A DNA stretch of 64,000 nucleotides from Platycnemis pennipes (taxonomy: Eukaryota > Arthropoda > Insecta > Odonata > Platycnemididae). Where the stretch lies: contig OW121856.1 of NCBI GenBank assembly GCA_933228895.1, forward strand, positions 103,763,027 through 103,827,026, read 5' to 3'. Made by a program: the position numbers and the translations under genes. The number at the start of each line of letters is the position of its first letter. Within the stretch, counting starts at the first letter, position 1. The notes under the pieces are model-generated. The model worked only from the letters and a program-made list of their open reading frames with translations. It did not search any database and was not told the origin of the DNA. Below are positions 33,914-45,235 of the stretch, in pieces.

Positions 33914-34345
33914 TTCATCTGGAGCATTCTACTATACGGCAGCGAAGAATGGACAATAACAGCAGCAGAGAAGTCCAGACTGGAAACATTTGAAATGTGG
34001 AGCTATCGAAGAATGATGAAGATAAAATCGATCGATTGAGTGACAAACGAAGAAGTCTTAAGAAGAGTGGGAGAAATGAGGTGTCTAATGGAAACATTAA
34101 AAAGAAAACGGGACAACTTAATAGGCCACATCATTAGACGCGATGGCCTGATGAAGACAATCATCGAGGGAAAAGTGAACGGGATGAATGGAAAAGGCAG
34201 GCCTCGTATGAGGTATATGGAGCAAGTTGTGAAGGATGTAAAAGAGAGGAGTTACTTCAACATGAAGAGGTTGGCCGGTAGAACAATCAAGTGGAGTGCT
34301 GCGTCAAGCCAATCCTAGGATTGTTGACGGATAATTTGATGATGG
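33914..34345 (+). mobile_element. RTE-like LINE, 5'-truncated (432 bp)
   Basis: The copy spans the ILLYG region, a VTNEEVLRRVGE box (about 34040), GHIIRRDGL (about 34120), GKGRPRMRYMEQVVKD (about 34195) and the 3' end CCAATCCTAGGATTGTTGAC with TGATGATGG. It matches 23540-24000 closely. AAAACTAACT (33904-33913) and AAAATTAACT (34346-34355) flank it as a 9/10 target-site duplication. The open frame at 34040-34318 is part of its ORF. Confidence 0.9.
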
Positions 34346-34864
34346 AAAATTAACTGGATTATTTAAGTTTGAATTTTTTATGTACATCGGTACGAACGAT
34401 TCCTGAATTATTATACAAATTATTGGTTTAAAATGTAGTCTGGCTGATATTCCATACTCTGATTCTGGGCAATATGGTTGGATGAATGTAAATATGTGGG
34501 TGAATGATGGTTTTTCACCGGCTTGTCTTTGAACACATCCACCCAAACCCAATAATTTCAAATTTCTTGGATAAAACATCTTTCTGGAAAACCGTAGCTG
34601 AGCCAGAGAAAGAAAATGGCTCACCCTGTCCTGATGTGTGAATTTAACTGCTAATTAGTATTTGGTGAGGTTTACTCTCACCAACCAGAGCGCTTTTGGA
34701 TCGAACACAACTTCATTTTTAGGGCGGTTTGTGAGTCACGCACTCATTTTTGCAATGCCTTTGAATAACGGTACCATTCACACATTATCTCTCTTTTTAA
34801 TTTTATTCTCTCCTCACTTCTTCTCCTCGTACAATGGACAACATGCACTATTTTGTTGTAGCTT
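34346..34864. other. Non-coding DNA, nothing recognised
   Basis: Short frames without domains. Confidence 0.5.
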
Positions 34865-35800
34865 TCTGAATGTGAAGTTTATTAGCTAAAATGAGCTCGG
34901 AGAAATGTTTTCTGAAAATTAGGTAGTGTTATTAAGATGAAAAAAATGAAAAAATGTAACTTTTTGGCGGCTTAAAAACATGACGGCATCGCATGACGTC
35001 ACGGCATGGTATCACCATGGGCGTTGTACTGTTGTACGAGGAGGAAATTGTTTAATGAATACTTGGCGAAAACGATTACATTTAACTCATTTGTTTAACG
35101 CAATAAACGAATGCATTTTCATTTTTTATTTAAGTACTATGCATTTTAACGAGAAAATCGTCCATAAATAGTGTAAAACCTGTATTGTACACTGTAAAAA
35201 GTTGATCTGATTTTCAGTGCGATCTGAATTTAAGCGCTGTCTGGTTGTAAGGCAGGGACACCGATTCAAGGTGCGGAAGAGGCAGGAACATGAATGGTTG
35301 GTACAGGAGCAGTTAAGCAGGAAGCAGAGGGAGCAGGATTCTGGATGGTCTGATTTTCAGTCGTTCACCTGCCTTATTTTTAGACAAGATAATACTGATG
35401 AAATTCAACATACCCTGTCTTAAAATTGTTGCATCTGAAATTCAGATCGCTTTTGTAGCTTAAAATCAGATCTACTTTTTACAGTGTATTCTGTTTCTTT
35501 TCAATCGAAGAATCTCTGCATTGAAAATGCAATCTCTGGTTTTTAAAAAGAAGGCCATCATGAGGGAGTCAACCAAAGCCAAATTGTCGGATTCTGCTTC
35601 ATAAAATCTCTTTTACAAAACATCATTTCGATCAAAAAACGGCTAAACACCTCAAAAAATATATTCGCTTTGTTTTCTTCCGAAATAAACGTCTGTTTCC
35701 TTATAAATATGAAACCTATACCCAGCAATGACGTCAGGAGGCGTTTAAAGTCACCTGACTTTAGTCAATGTTCGGGATCATTTTAATAGCGTTTTGATTT
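34865..35800 (+). repeat. Interspersed repeat X, plus copy, interrupted by a 301-bp element
   Basis: This copy aligns with the reverse complement of 44292-45235. Shared blocks include CATGACGTCACGGCATGGTATCA-like text (about 34992), TTTAATGAATACTTGG, CGCAATAAACGAATGCATTT (about 35100) and CGATCAA...CGGCTAA near 35630, then TTTTCTTCCG and a TGACGTCA near 35740. It has no coding capacity and carries repeated TGACGTCA words. Confidence 0.75.
35188..35488. mobile_element. Miniature inverted-repeat element inserted at TA in repeat X
   Basis: The ends are TACACTGTAAAAAGT at 35188 and ACTTTTTACAGTGTA ending at 35488. Similar inner words (GATCTGATTTT, CGATCTGAATTT) recur inverted. The other copy of repeat X lacks this segment, which marks the insertion. 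A TA duplication with CACTG ends would fit a Tc1/mariner-type element, and a CACTA-type element is the alternative. The frame at 35217-35423 is inside it and not a gene. Confidence 0.8.
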
Positions 35801-36039
35801 AGCGTTCGGGATAATTTAAATAATATTTGTGTTTAACATAAAAAATTTTGACTTATATATGTATACAAATTTGAGAGAAAATTCCGCATCAAGTACATCA
35901 ATAGTACACAAGAAACGAATTTTATGCATCCCTCATTCAAAATATCTCTTCATTGTGTCATATTCCAAGCATGAACATGTGAATTAAGGTTAGACTTAGC
36001 AAACTAATCTTATTGGATAGACTAGACATAGAAAACTAA

Positions 36040-37215
36040 TCTTGAAATTAAAATCTTATGGGTTAGACAGTAACATTATATCATAGATAAATGATTTTCT
36101 GCATGATCGTGAGCAAAGTGTTGTTTTGGACGATGTTACCTCAACGGCAATTAAAGTCACTTCGGGTGTCCACAAGGTAGTCTGATAGGTCCACTCCTGT
36201 ACCTTTTGTACCTAAATGATATAAATAAGGTGGTTAAAAGTCAGCTTCGTCTATTTGTCGATGACGCAGTTGCGTACAGGGAAATTCTAAGCCCAAACGA
36301 TAAAGAATATTTAAATGACAACACACAAGGTATTGAAAATTAGTGTGAAACATTATTACATAATATCTATTAGACTTAAACTTTAAAAAATATCTTGTAA
36401 TGAATTTTTGGAAAAAGAATAGCTCTCCTCCTAGCACTTATTAAAATAATTAATAATGAATTAACTAACGTGGAATCCATTAAATATCTTGGAATAAGAC
36501 TGACATATGATTTTTCCTGTGGTAAACACATACGTGAAACAATGGGTCAAGCGAATCGTAAAGTAGGATTCATCAAAATGGTACTGGGTAAATGTGACGT
36601 TATTGTACGAGAAATCAGCTACTTTTCCCTTGTATTTGACCTCATTTGTAATATGCTGCCAGTGTATAGGATCCCTACGAAATCGGTCGAAAAAAGATCG
36701 GCAAGATTTGTAAAGAGACGGCACGATAACTATATTAGCGTAACCAGTCTATTAAATGAATTAAAATGGGATATCATTGTCAGATCACAGATTGAAATTT
36801 AAACTTAATCTCTTGAATAAATTCCAAGATAATATTCAGTGATGACGTTTAAAATATTTCGCGAACCTCAACTTGCTATGGTAAACCGGACCATTCAGAG
36901 AAATTGATTGCCGAACTGAGAATTCAAAATGCCCTTTTTTCCTCGTAGAAGTAGAGATACGAATAACAGTAAATATGTCCAATACGAGTGAATCAATCCA
37001 TAGCATAGGTAGTTGCATGCTGGTATAAAGACTTGAAGGTAACCCAACTAATAGCTCGTTTTTGCATGCTTAGTTTGCTTTTTTATATTGTGAAGTCTTC
37101 AATAGTATATAAACACTAATCCTTTCTATGCATGACATATAGTGCATCTTTGTTGAGAATATACCCCCTGCCACAAATCTTTATGAATGCTTGCAGGGTA
37201 TTATGTAGATGTAGA
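36040..37215 (+). mobile_element. LINE family B, 5'-truncated copy (about 1.2 kb)
   Basis: It starts in the RT palm (LKSYGLDSN, DFLHDR) and passes a damaged GVPQG box (about 36160). The catalytic box is FVDD instead of FADD (about 36253). Then come REILSPNDKEYLND, LGIRLTYDFS (about 36490), VEKRSARFVKRRHDN (about 36690) and the 3' UTR, ending at CTTGCAGGGTATTATG with a TAGATGTAGA tail. Several frameshifts and an early stop make it inactive. Confidence 0.92.
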
Positions 37216-38054
37216 CTTTACGGATTCCACAGCAGAATGGAGGGTACTTCTCTTATGCGGTCAAAGTTGTCCCTACCTATAAATCTAACAATGATATTTG
37301 TTATATAAGAACTGTTTGAGTAGAGCGGATGCCAAGTAATCAAGCAAAACAGTCCTCTTTTACCTCGTTTGTTGTGTTGATAGTCTTGTCCTCTTGTTTT
37401 TGTGGAAGGAAAAGAAGGCGTCACGTCGGCTTGGTTTCAACGTATTTATCATGGGGCAAAGGGACCTAAAGACCACCTCCTCCTATCCTTTCACCGCCTT
37501 CTCCTCCTCTCTCCTAGTTCCCATTCGCCCTATTTTGTAATCCTTCCTCATTCCTCGCCGAGCCTCGCCCACCGCAAACAAATGAAATGAGCTGCCGCCC
37601 CCCTCCCCCCCCCCTCCCCCTTCGATCCACTGTCGTCTCCCACTCCAGGTGAAGAACCCACTAATGGCGTCCTAACATTTGTCATTCGATCTCTCATCAA
37701 GGGGCTTTTGTAACACGCGAGCAGTCCTCCGCAATTTTCCCAAAAAGCATTTCCTCGTCCTTTTGATCCTGCTCCCTGGATAACGTCGAATTTTTCTAAT
37801 CAGAAATTCATCTCTTTTATCTGTTCCACAACACCTTAGCCTGACCGCTTTCATCCGTGCCGTTACTAAAAATAGTGCCATAGGATAACATTCTATGGTT
37901 CACCATCTGCAAAATGAGGACGCAGTATGTTTAGCGGAAGACTCTTCTCTTTCATTCATTAGTTTTCACCACACCCTTAAGTCAAGAACTTAAAATGAGT
38001 TAAATTTTCATGATATGTTATTCGAAATCCTTGTGACTACCCAAATTACTCATC
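37216..38054. other. Pyrimidine-rich block with poly-C tract, no gene recognised
   Basis: C/T-rich from 37470 to 37630, with nearly uninterrupted C at 37598-37621 (G-quadruplex potential on the minus strand). Frames at 37402-37590 and 37672-37881 have no domain. Confidence 0.45.
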
Positions 38055-38130
38055 ATCGCGCAGCAATCCTAAGAATAGTTCGACGCAGCTCTCCATTGAA
38101 TTCTCCTATCGCCTAACCTCTTCATAAACT
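38055..38130 (-). mobile_element. RTE-like 3' end fragment, minus strand
   Basis: Read on the minus strand: TATGAAGAGGTTAGGCGATA, TGGAGAGCTGCGTCGAAC, then CTTAGGATTGCTG and a GATGATGAG end. It matches the 3' end of the copies at 23109-24000 and 33914-34345. Confidence 0.8.
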
Positions 38131-39174
38131 CCGTAGCGTGTTGCGTGACTTCGTGGAATTCGTTTCACATTCACATAATTAGGGAGAGTGGCTTCGTATT
38201 TACATAGAAATATATTTATGTGGAATTTCACAGTCACTATTTTCCTTTGAAGAGTAATAGTTCTGTAAAAACAATTTGATAATATCATTATCATTCGCAA
38301 ATTATGTTGCCTTCAAAACTATATAACTTTCCGCAAGTTAAAAACATTTCTTAGAAGTAAATTGCATTAACTTGTGGGTACTTATTTATTTTAACCACCG
38401 GTCATCTCTTATCCTGATTTATGAATGTAACATGCAAAACGTTTAGCATAAAGGTCATACCTACACAAAAAATGTAGTATCACATACAAAACAAATTTAC
38501 CTAATCGTTTAGTGAAGACATTGGGGAATGTTGAAATTTCTTTATTTTCGAATCGGTTATTTTACTGAGCAAATTTAGTGTAGATTCCTTGGTACTAAAG
38601 AGTATAAAACATGCAATATTTGGCACTTTTTAATTTTTTTTTGCGTGTAAGCAGTTTTTTTCTTGGAATCCATTAGCATTTTTTCACTGCATCGTGCTTT
38701 TCTAGAGCTAAAGAATTCCCATTTTTTATTATTACTTAGACGTTAGGGCCTTAAATTGATTGTTAGGGCCTTAAAATTGCTACATCTGTTTGAGAAAGAC
38801 GAATCATGCTAATTTCATCGCCTGATGGCTTTTTTCCGTATCATCTCAACATTAATTTAAATTTTGTGTCAATTCTTTGGGCAAGAAAGTCCAAGCATTA
38901 AGGTGTGTAATTGATTCCATAGAAAGGAGTTGCAGAGATAAATCATCAATGGCCATATTATCGATCTATGCTTATTAATATATATTTTAGGCATTTAATA
39001 TTGTTATGCACTTTTCTGTAGTAAATGAAGTGGGAAACGATGAAGTTCATTCTTAAATGCTGATTATAGCATAATATAGTTCACTACAATATTTAAATTT
39101 GGCTAAATATGTGTGCTATGATCAAACATTTAAGCTTGGTTATCCGAAGCCTACGTTTCGATTATAATTAACTT
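38131..39174. other. AT-rich non-coding DNA, nothing recognised
   Basis: A small direct duplication of GTTAGGGCCTTAAA lies at about 38742-38776. Confidence 0.5.
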
Positions 39175-39450
39175 GGTATTCACCCCGAAGGTTGGTTCTT
39201 GATAGATGAGGGTAGAGCCCACCCCGTAATAAGCCATTGGTGTATGGAATTCACATGCTCAGGATAGGGGGAAGGGGTTTTTCCTTTCCCTGGGCCACCT
39301 CCGATTTCCTACGAAATACTGACATGCATTAAATCAATTTGCGAGGATTTAGGGTGGGAGTAGGGGTTGAAAGTAATCTGCCCGGAATTTGAACCCAGGA
39401 CCCTCCAGTTGGTAGCTCTGTACATTACGCACTAGTCCACGACGACCTAT
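39175..39450 (-). mobile_element. tRNA-derived SINE (family 2), minus strand
   Basis: From 39450 on the minus strand the head reads GTCGTCGTGGACTAGTGCG (A-box region) and GGGTTCAAATTCCGG (B box), followed by a body with AATCGGAGGTGGCCCAGGG and GGGGTGGGCTCTACCCTCAT. It differs from SINE family 1 in body sequence. Confidence 0.72.
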
Positions 39451-39507
39451 TTCGCTCATATTATGAGTTTCAGGGGTTAATTCCCTCGTATGAGATAAAT
39501 AGGACAA

Positions 39508-39622
39508 GTAATGTTGGATGTAAAAGAAGAATTACGTGAATATGAAGATATAAGCTGATTGAAGAATTCATTGGAGAGCTACGTCGAACCAATCTTTGAT
39601 AGCTGGCTAATGATGATGATGA
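39508..39622 (+). mobile_element. RTE-like 3' end fragment
   Basis: GTTGGATGTAAAAGAAG, ATATGAAGATATAAGCTGAT, TGGAGAGCTACGTCGAACC and the ATGATGATGATG tail match the 3' ends of the other RTE-like copies. Confidence 0.82.
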
Positions 39623-39669
39623 GGGTTAAATTCAAATTTTATACCTTAATTAATTAAAAAATACACAAT

Positions 39670-40344
39670 GAAATAGCATATCAGATGAGAAATCAGCTAC
39701 TTTTCTATTGTTAGACATCATTTGAATATGCTGCCAGTGTATGGGATCCCTATGAAATAGGTCTAAATAACCATTTTGAACGTGTGCAGCGAAGATCGGC
39801 AAGATTTGTAAGGAGACGGCACAATAACTTTATTAGCGTAACCAGTCTATTAAATGAATTAACATGGAAATCTTTGTCAAATCGCAGGTTGAAATTTAGA
39901 CTTAATTTCTAAAATAAATTGCAAGAAGACATTTTCAGTGATGATGTTAAAAGTATTTTGAAAACCCCAACTTACTATGGCAGACTGGGCCATAATCATA
40001 AAATTAGAGAAATTGAATCCGAACTGATAGATTCCAAATTTCCTTTTTCCCTCGTGCAAGTAGAGACGAATAATGGTAAATATGTCCAATACAAGTGATT
40101 CAATCCATAGCATAGGTAGCTGCATGTTCTTATGAGTACTTAAAGCTAACCCTACTAACAGAATGTTTTTGCATGTTTACTTTACAATTTCTATCTTTAT
40201 TAAATAATGAAGTTCTGACTAGTATATTAATACTATTCCTTTTTTATGCATGATATGTAGTGCACGTTTTGGTGACAAATCACCCCCCGCCACACACCTC
40301 CCCTGTGATGGCTTGCAGAGTATTATGTAGATGTAAATGTAGAT
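39670..40344 (+). mobile_element. LINE family B, 5'-truncated copy
   Basis: It starts at GAGAAATCAGCTACTTTTC and shows the VWDP-like box (about 39740), ERVQRRSARFVRRRHNN (about 39778) and the TSLLNEL region. The 3' UTR includes CATAGGTAGCTGCATG (about 40108). It ends with GGCTTGCAGAGTATTATG and a TAGATGTAAATGTAGA tail. Confidence 0.9.
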
Positions 40345-41599
40345 CAGATTCAGAGATTTATTTTGTGCTAAATTGTTCAAGGTAATAATATGTACGATTT
40401 AAATTTGGTATCATTCATTGGAGTTTTATTTCATTACAGAGCCTTTTATTGGTGATCGTGGAGTTTTGTTTTTGACTGGGAGAAATCGGTCACTTCTTAT
40501 GGAACCGCGTAAATATATATGTATTGTTTATATCGCTTTTGGAAAATTCGCCATCGGGATCTTACCATGTTTGTTTATGTCGGTGGAAGCAATTGCACCG
40601 ATGAGAGCCGTGGTGTTTGCCGGGAACTCATGCACCACAATAACTCCCGTTTCCAGTGTTCCACAACCCCGAGCACAATCGTGATAAACGTTTCGCTGTT
40701 TGTGTTCTTCTTCGTCATGCTATTTGTCTTATCCCTGCCTTATGGGGCACCGGGGAAGTATAGGGATGACGTGGGAGTGAATGACCCAAGGGCGGACGGA
40801 AGATCTCCATGTAAAACGATTGGGGGGGGGGGGGGTGGCAAAACTTTTCCCAAGGTCTACGCAGAACGGCTTTGTTTGTTTTCGACTCGGTCCGTCTTCT
40901 GTCCATAAAGTAACGTGTATTGGGTCCGTATATTTCGAGAGTCTCGGATACATCCTCCACTCCAGGGAATAATATAAGGCAGGGAGGGGTTCGTGGAGTG
41001 AAAGGGATGGGAAGAGGGAAGGCTAGCGGGGACCATAAAAAAGTTTTAGGGCCGTTGTCTGGCTCGAGCTATTGGTCGCGACGTATGGACGTGCGATTCA
41101 ACATATGGTCCGCGCCCGGGTGTTATAACGCTGCCAAGTAAGTTTTCATTTGATGCACGGAGACCGTTCGGAGCTACGCAGTGCATATGAACGCATATGG
41201 TGCCCCCCCCCCCCCTCCCCCCGCCCCCCGCGAAGGGTCGAATTTATGCCAGCAATTTAAAAAAAATAAAAAAAAACTCATCCAAGCTACGCTTCATCCC
41301 CGTAAAAACGCATTCCGCGACCTATTTCCGGAAAGTTAACTTTTTATACGACCCAATGTTTATCTAAACATTTTTTTTTTTACTTCTCACTCTCAATCGA
41401 ATCAAAAACTTCCGAATCGGCAGTCAAGGTTAAACGTGTCCCAGTTACTTGCTTATCTTTATCATAGCAAACAAAGTTCCTTGTATACTTTAGTCTTTCC
41501 GAAGCTGTAATTAGCGCCACAGGTATCCGTATTTCATGTTGCTGGTAGTAAAGAACTAAATAACAATCCCGATCATGCGTCCTAAACTTTTCTTTCGAA
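40345..41599. other. GC-richer block with long G and C runs, no gene recognised
   Basis: A run of about 14 Gs lies near 40822-40835 and a 30-bp nearly pure C block at 41201-41231. Overlapping frames at 40418-40972 on both strands reflect composition and have no domain. Confidence 0.45.
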
Positions 41600-42256
41600 A
41601 ATATTTTCTTTAGGGGCAGCCACAGATATCAAAGTGATGAGAAGACAAAAGAGCGATGTTACTTTTCACTAGTTAGGCCCCACCTTGAGTATGCAGCCAG
41701 TGTATGGGATCCGAACGAATTAGGTTTGATCAGAGAACTAGACAGTGTGCAGCGTAGAGCAGCTAGGTTCGTCAAAAGGTGTTACGATAGGTTGAGTAGT
41801 GTTTCAGAATTAATACAAGAATAAGGGTGGGAATCATTATCAGAGCGTAGGTTAAAGTACAGGTTAAGTGTACTAGAGAAATTTCAATCGGATAACTTTA
41901 CTGAAGATTTTAGGCATATATTAAAAACACCAGCGTATTATGCTAGATTCGACCAGATAAATAAGTTTAGGGAGATATATTGTCGTACTGACAGATTTAA
42001 AATGGCATTTTTCCCCGTACTTTAAGAGAACAGAATAGGCAGCATAGCAAAGGGATAGGTAGGGGAAATATTTTAGTAGTCTGTAGTGCATGATGCATGC
42101 ATTAATCCCTTAAATACTATAGATACTAACAATCTAGTTGCATGAGACACTATAGTTGCTAGTTTGCATGTCGGTATTGCATGCTTGGTGATCTTCACCC
42201 CCTGCCAAACACCCTCATGGTGGCTTGCAGGGTATCATGTAGATGGGTAGATGTAT
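41600..42256 (+). mobile_element. LINE family A, 5'-truncated copy
   Basis: It matches 27057-27682: GAGCGATGTTACTTTTCACT, the VWDP-like box (about 41701), SVQRRAARFVKR (about 41745), LGWESLSERR-like text and the 3' UTR. It ends GGTGGCTTGCAGGGTATCAT with TAGATGGGTAGATG. One in-frame stop interrupts the ORF near 41822. Confidence 0.9.
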
Positions 42257-42689
42257 AAGTTAGGTGTTTGGAAGGTACGTTTACTGAAAGCTCAAAATAG
42301 TTTTCCCCTCGATATTTTTGATGAATTCCCCTTAGCTCTCAAAACTATAGCAGACCTTTATTGTTACTCTAGAAAAACGTACATTCAGCAGAAGCAAGAA
42401 GGAATTTGAATTTTACTGAGTGAAAAATTGGACTCATTGGTGAAAAGTCATTCGTTTCAAGCTACCGAGAGCATTAAGGCCATTTACACAAGTTAGGATG
42501 GGTGGATAATTGGATAGAGGAGGAAAAGGAAGGAATAACGGAGAAAAAGCAAGCGTCTGCTTTAGTGTTCCTAACGAAACGGACCCATGGTTTAACATCT
42601 CATTCGTCGAAACGAGTACTGCACTCCAAGTGCTCTCCATACAGCACTGAAGCGTGGAAGGAGCGGTATAGCATTAAAAAATTAATGGA
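42257..42689. other. Non-coding DNA, nothing recognised
   Basis: The frame at 42502-42771 has no domain and runs into a LINE 3' UTR. Confidence 0.5.
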
Positions 42690-42898
42690 TAGCATAATTA
42701 AAAATCATAACCTAACTAACAGCATGTTGTTCCATACTTGTTTTGCTATTTTTATCTTTTTCAAATCGTGATGTTTATAAACTTGAATGTTATTACTAAT
42801 CATTTTTATTCATGATATGTAATGCATTTTTGGTGTAGATTCACTCCTTGCCATTTTCTTTATGGTTGCTTGCAGGATATTATGTATATGTAGATGAA
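42690..42898 (+). mobile_element. LINE family B, decayed 3' UTR
   Basis: It retains ATAACCTAACTAACAGCATG (about 42707) and TTCATGATATGTAATGCA (about 42811). The end is degenerate: TTGCAGGATATTATGTATAT with TGTAGATG. Confidence 0.75.
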
Positions 42899-44291
42899 GA
42901 TAAAAAACTAAGTCTCCACCTATGAACACTGGCCTACAGTTAGCGAGTACTCCCTCGCCTCCCCAATGACTTGATCCCTAATATATGATTCAACCTTGTA
43001 TGGGATATATTGTATTCCCTCATCCTGTAAAGTTCATACCTTTTGGGGATTTTGATTGTAAAAACATCAGAATAGACTTATGGATATGCAGAGTAAAAAT
43101 TTAAGGTCCAGTTTATACATATGCAAGTATCTGTATTATTATTTAGGGTATAGCTTAAAGGCTTAATTATATTAATATTTAAGGAACAGTTTATATGTTT
43201 ACTATACTAAGGTTATGAACCAATTCAAGTCTTTAAAATAAGTCCACTTGAAAATCTGTGGCTTTAATAGTCTCGGTGTCTACCTCAAAATATGTTGTAA
43301 CTTTCGCAGATTTCGAATTTTGCAACGTTGCAATGTCTCGTAAATGGTTATGTGTTTTGCAAAACGGCTTTGGAGTTTTTATTTCCCTATCAAAACATTC
43401 ATACCTAATGAATAAATAAACGTTTTCTTCTGAAATATTTTGCCGATATGCAAAACAAAAAAATCATGAAACGTACCGTCTTTAACACATTTATTTGAAA
43501 TTTATTTTCTTTCCTTCAAAACCTTTAATATCCTTAACATAAACGTAGGTAATTAGACCCCGTTTACTCCTCCTACTTTCATTTCTATACGTTTAACTTC
43601 TGGTGGAATCCGCTTAAGTTTATACGATTAAATTTCGGATATTAACGCTGTTTTCTACCTTAATGGTCTTAGAGCGCAGTCTAGGTTAGAGAAGTAGCCC
43701 ATTGTATATTTGTTGAGACGATGCAGTGACTATTAGCACGGAACAGCTCAATTTCCGTGAAGCAAGTGTGATGGGTAAGTAGTGAAGCTCAATAATTCAT
43801 TCAAGGTCAGCAGTGTTCAGCGGACAATACGCCTGAGAAGAATGAACTTGACTACTGAAAAGCGTTGCGTAGTTCGTGCAGCCGTCGAGGTCCAAAACAC
43901 TTGAACAAGGTGCTATTTCCCCGCGCTGTAATGGGAAATGTTCACATCAGCCTTCTGGGTCGCTTCGGCTGTAACATGCTGAAGGTTCGTGCGAAAGGGA
44001 AATGGGAAAGCCGGCAGGGAAGTCAGTGAAAAGTGGCCGGAGGAAATAATTGAGAGGTAGAAGTGGATGGTGGAAGAGGGATGTACTCAAATGCAAACTT
44101 TAATCTCTCACACGCCTAGTAATGAGTGCTTGAATGATGGATTTGCGTAATAATAAGAACGTAATCCTTGATTTCTCCCATTGGGGAGCATTATTTCTCG
44201 TGTATTGATGACGTAGGTACTTGATATGAGATTATCTCAAAAATGTAAATGTATAAGCCAATAGTTTCTATACCTACCAACCATAAAGATT
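42899..44291. other. Non-coding DNA, nothing recognised
   Basis: AT-rich with a moderately GC-richer part at 43740-44060. No domain or shared repeat was found. Confidence 0.5.
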
Positions 44292-45235
44292 ATTAAATTC
44301 TGTTAAAAAGTTCACGAAAAATGACGAAAGTCACGTGGCCTGGGGGGCTGTGTTTAAAACCGTCGGGATTATCTCGAATAGGTAACCAACGAATCACGTG
44401 GTATAAACACGAATGCTTCGCAAATGTGGTGTGTAAAAATCGCTGAATACAATCTCGTTCTTTGTTTACACTTGTGTTATATCTCAACTAGGGTCTCTTT
44501 AGTGGGAATAGATGAGAAAAACTAAAGTGAAAACAATTAATGATGTTGTAAAAAACAATTCAGACACATTTAAATTTTAAACCATTCGTGTTCGCATCAC
44601 GTGACTCCTTGGTTACCTATTAGAGATATTCCCAACGGTTTCAAATACGACCCCCTGGAACGCCATTTGACGTCACTTCACGGTATGATTTCACATTCCA
44701 AAGGGTACAAACTTTTACTTTAGAAGAAAATGAAGTGAATAAACATTTTTTAGATGTTATTAGCCGTTCCTTGATCGAAGCAATGGCTAAAAATGGATGT
44801 AAAATGAACAATCCACAATAAGTCTGTGGTCGACTACCTTATAATCATCTTGGTAAAAAAGTAAAAACCAATAGCCTTGTCATCGTAGATAATTCGCAGA
44901 GTAAAAGAGAAACAGGGCACTATGTAAACTTATGGGCGATTTGCTCTTTAATATCTATAGTATTTAAATAAAAATCGAAATGCATTCGTTTATTGCATTA
45001 AAGAAACTAGGTGAATGCATACGTTTTCCCCAAGTATTCAATAAACAACTTAACTACACGTACAACAGATGAACACTCCCAAAGTGATACCGTTCCGTGA
45101 CGTCATGCGATGACGTTGTGTTTTTAATCTGCCGGTAACGTACAACTTTGAAAGAGGAATATCTTAATAGCATAACTTTAGTCTTTAAAAAAATTTCACC
45201 AAGTAAATGTTAGATAATGAAGCTACTCATTCAAA
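44292..45235 (-). repeat. Interspersed repeat X, minus copy, with inverted arms at one end
   Basis: The reverse complement aligns with 34865-35800 (see that entry). At the low-coordinate end two segments, about 44300-44420 and 44575-44700, are inverted relative to each other, around words such as TTGGTTACCTATT (plus strand near 44618) and its complement near 44376. The pair can fold back. No coding capacity. Confidence 0.72.

Noticed and set aside
35217..35423. Basic 68-codon frame
   Set aside because: It lies fully inside the 301-bp inverted-repeat element and has no domain.
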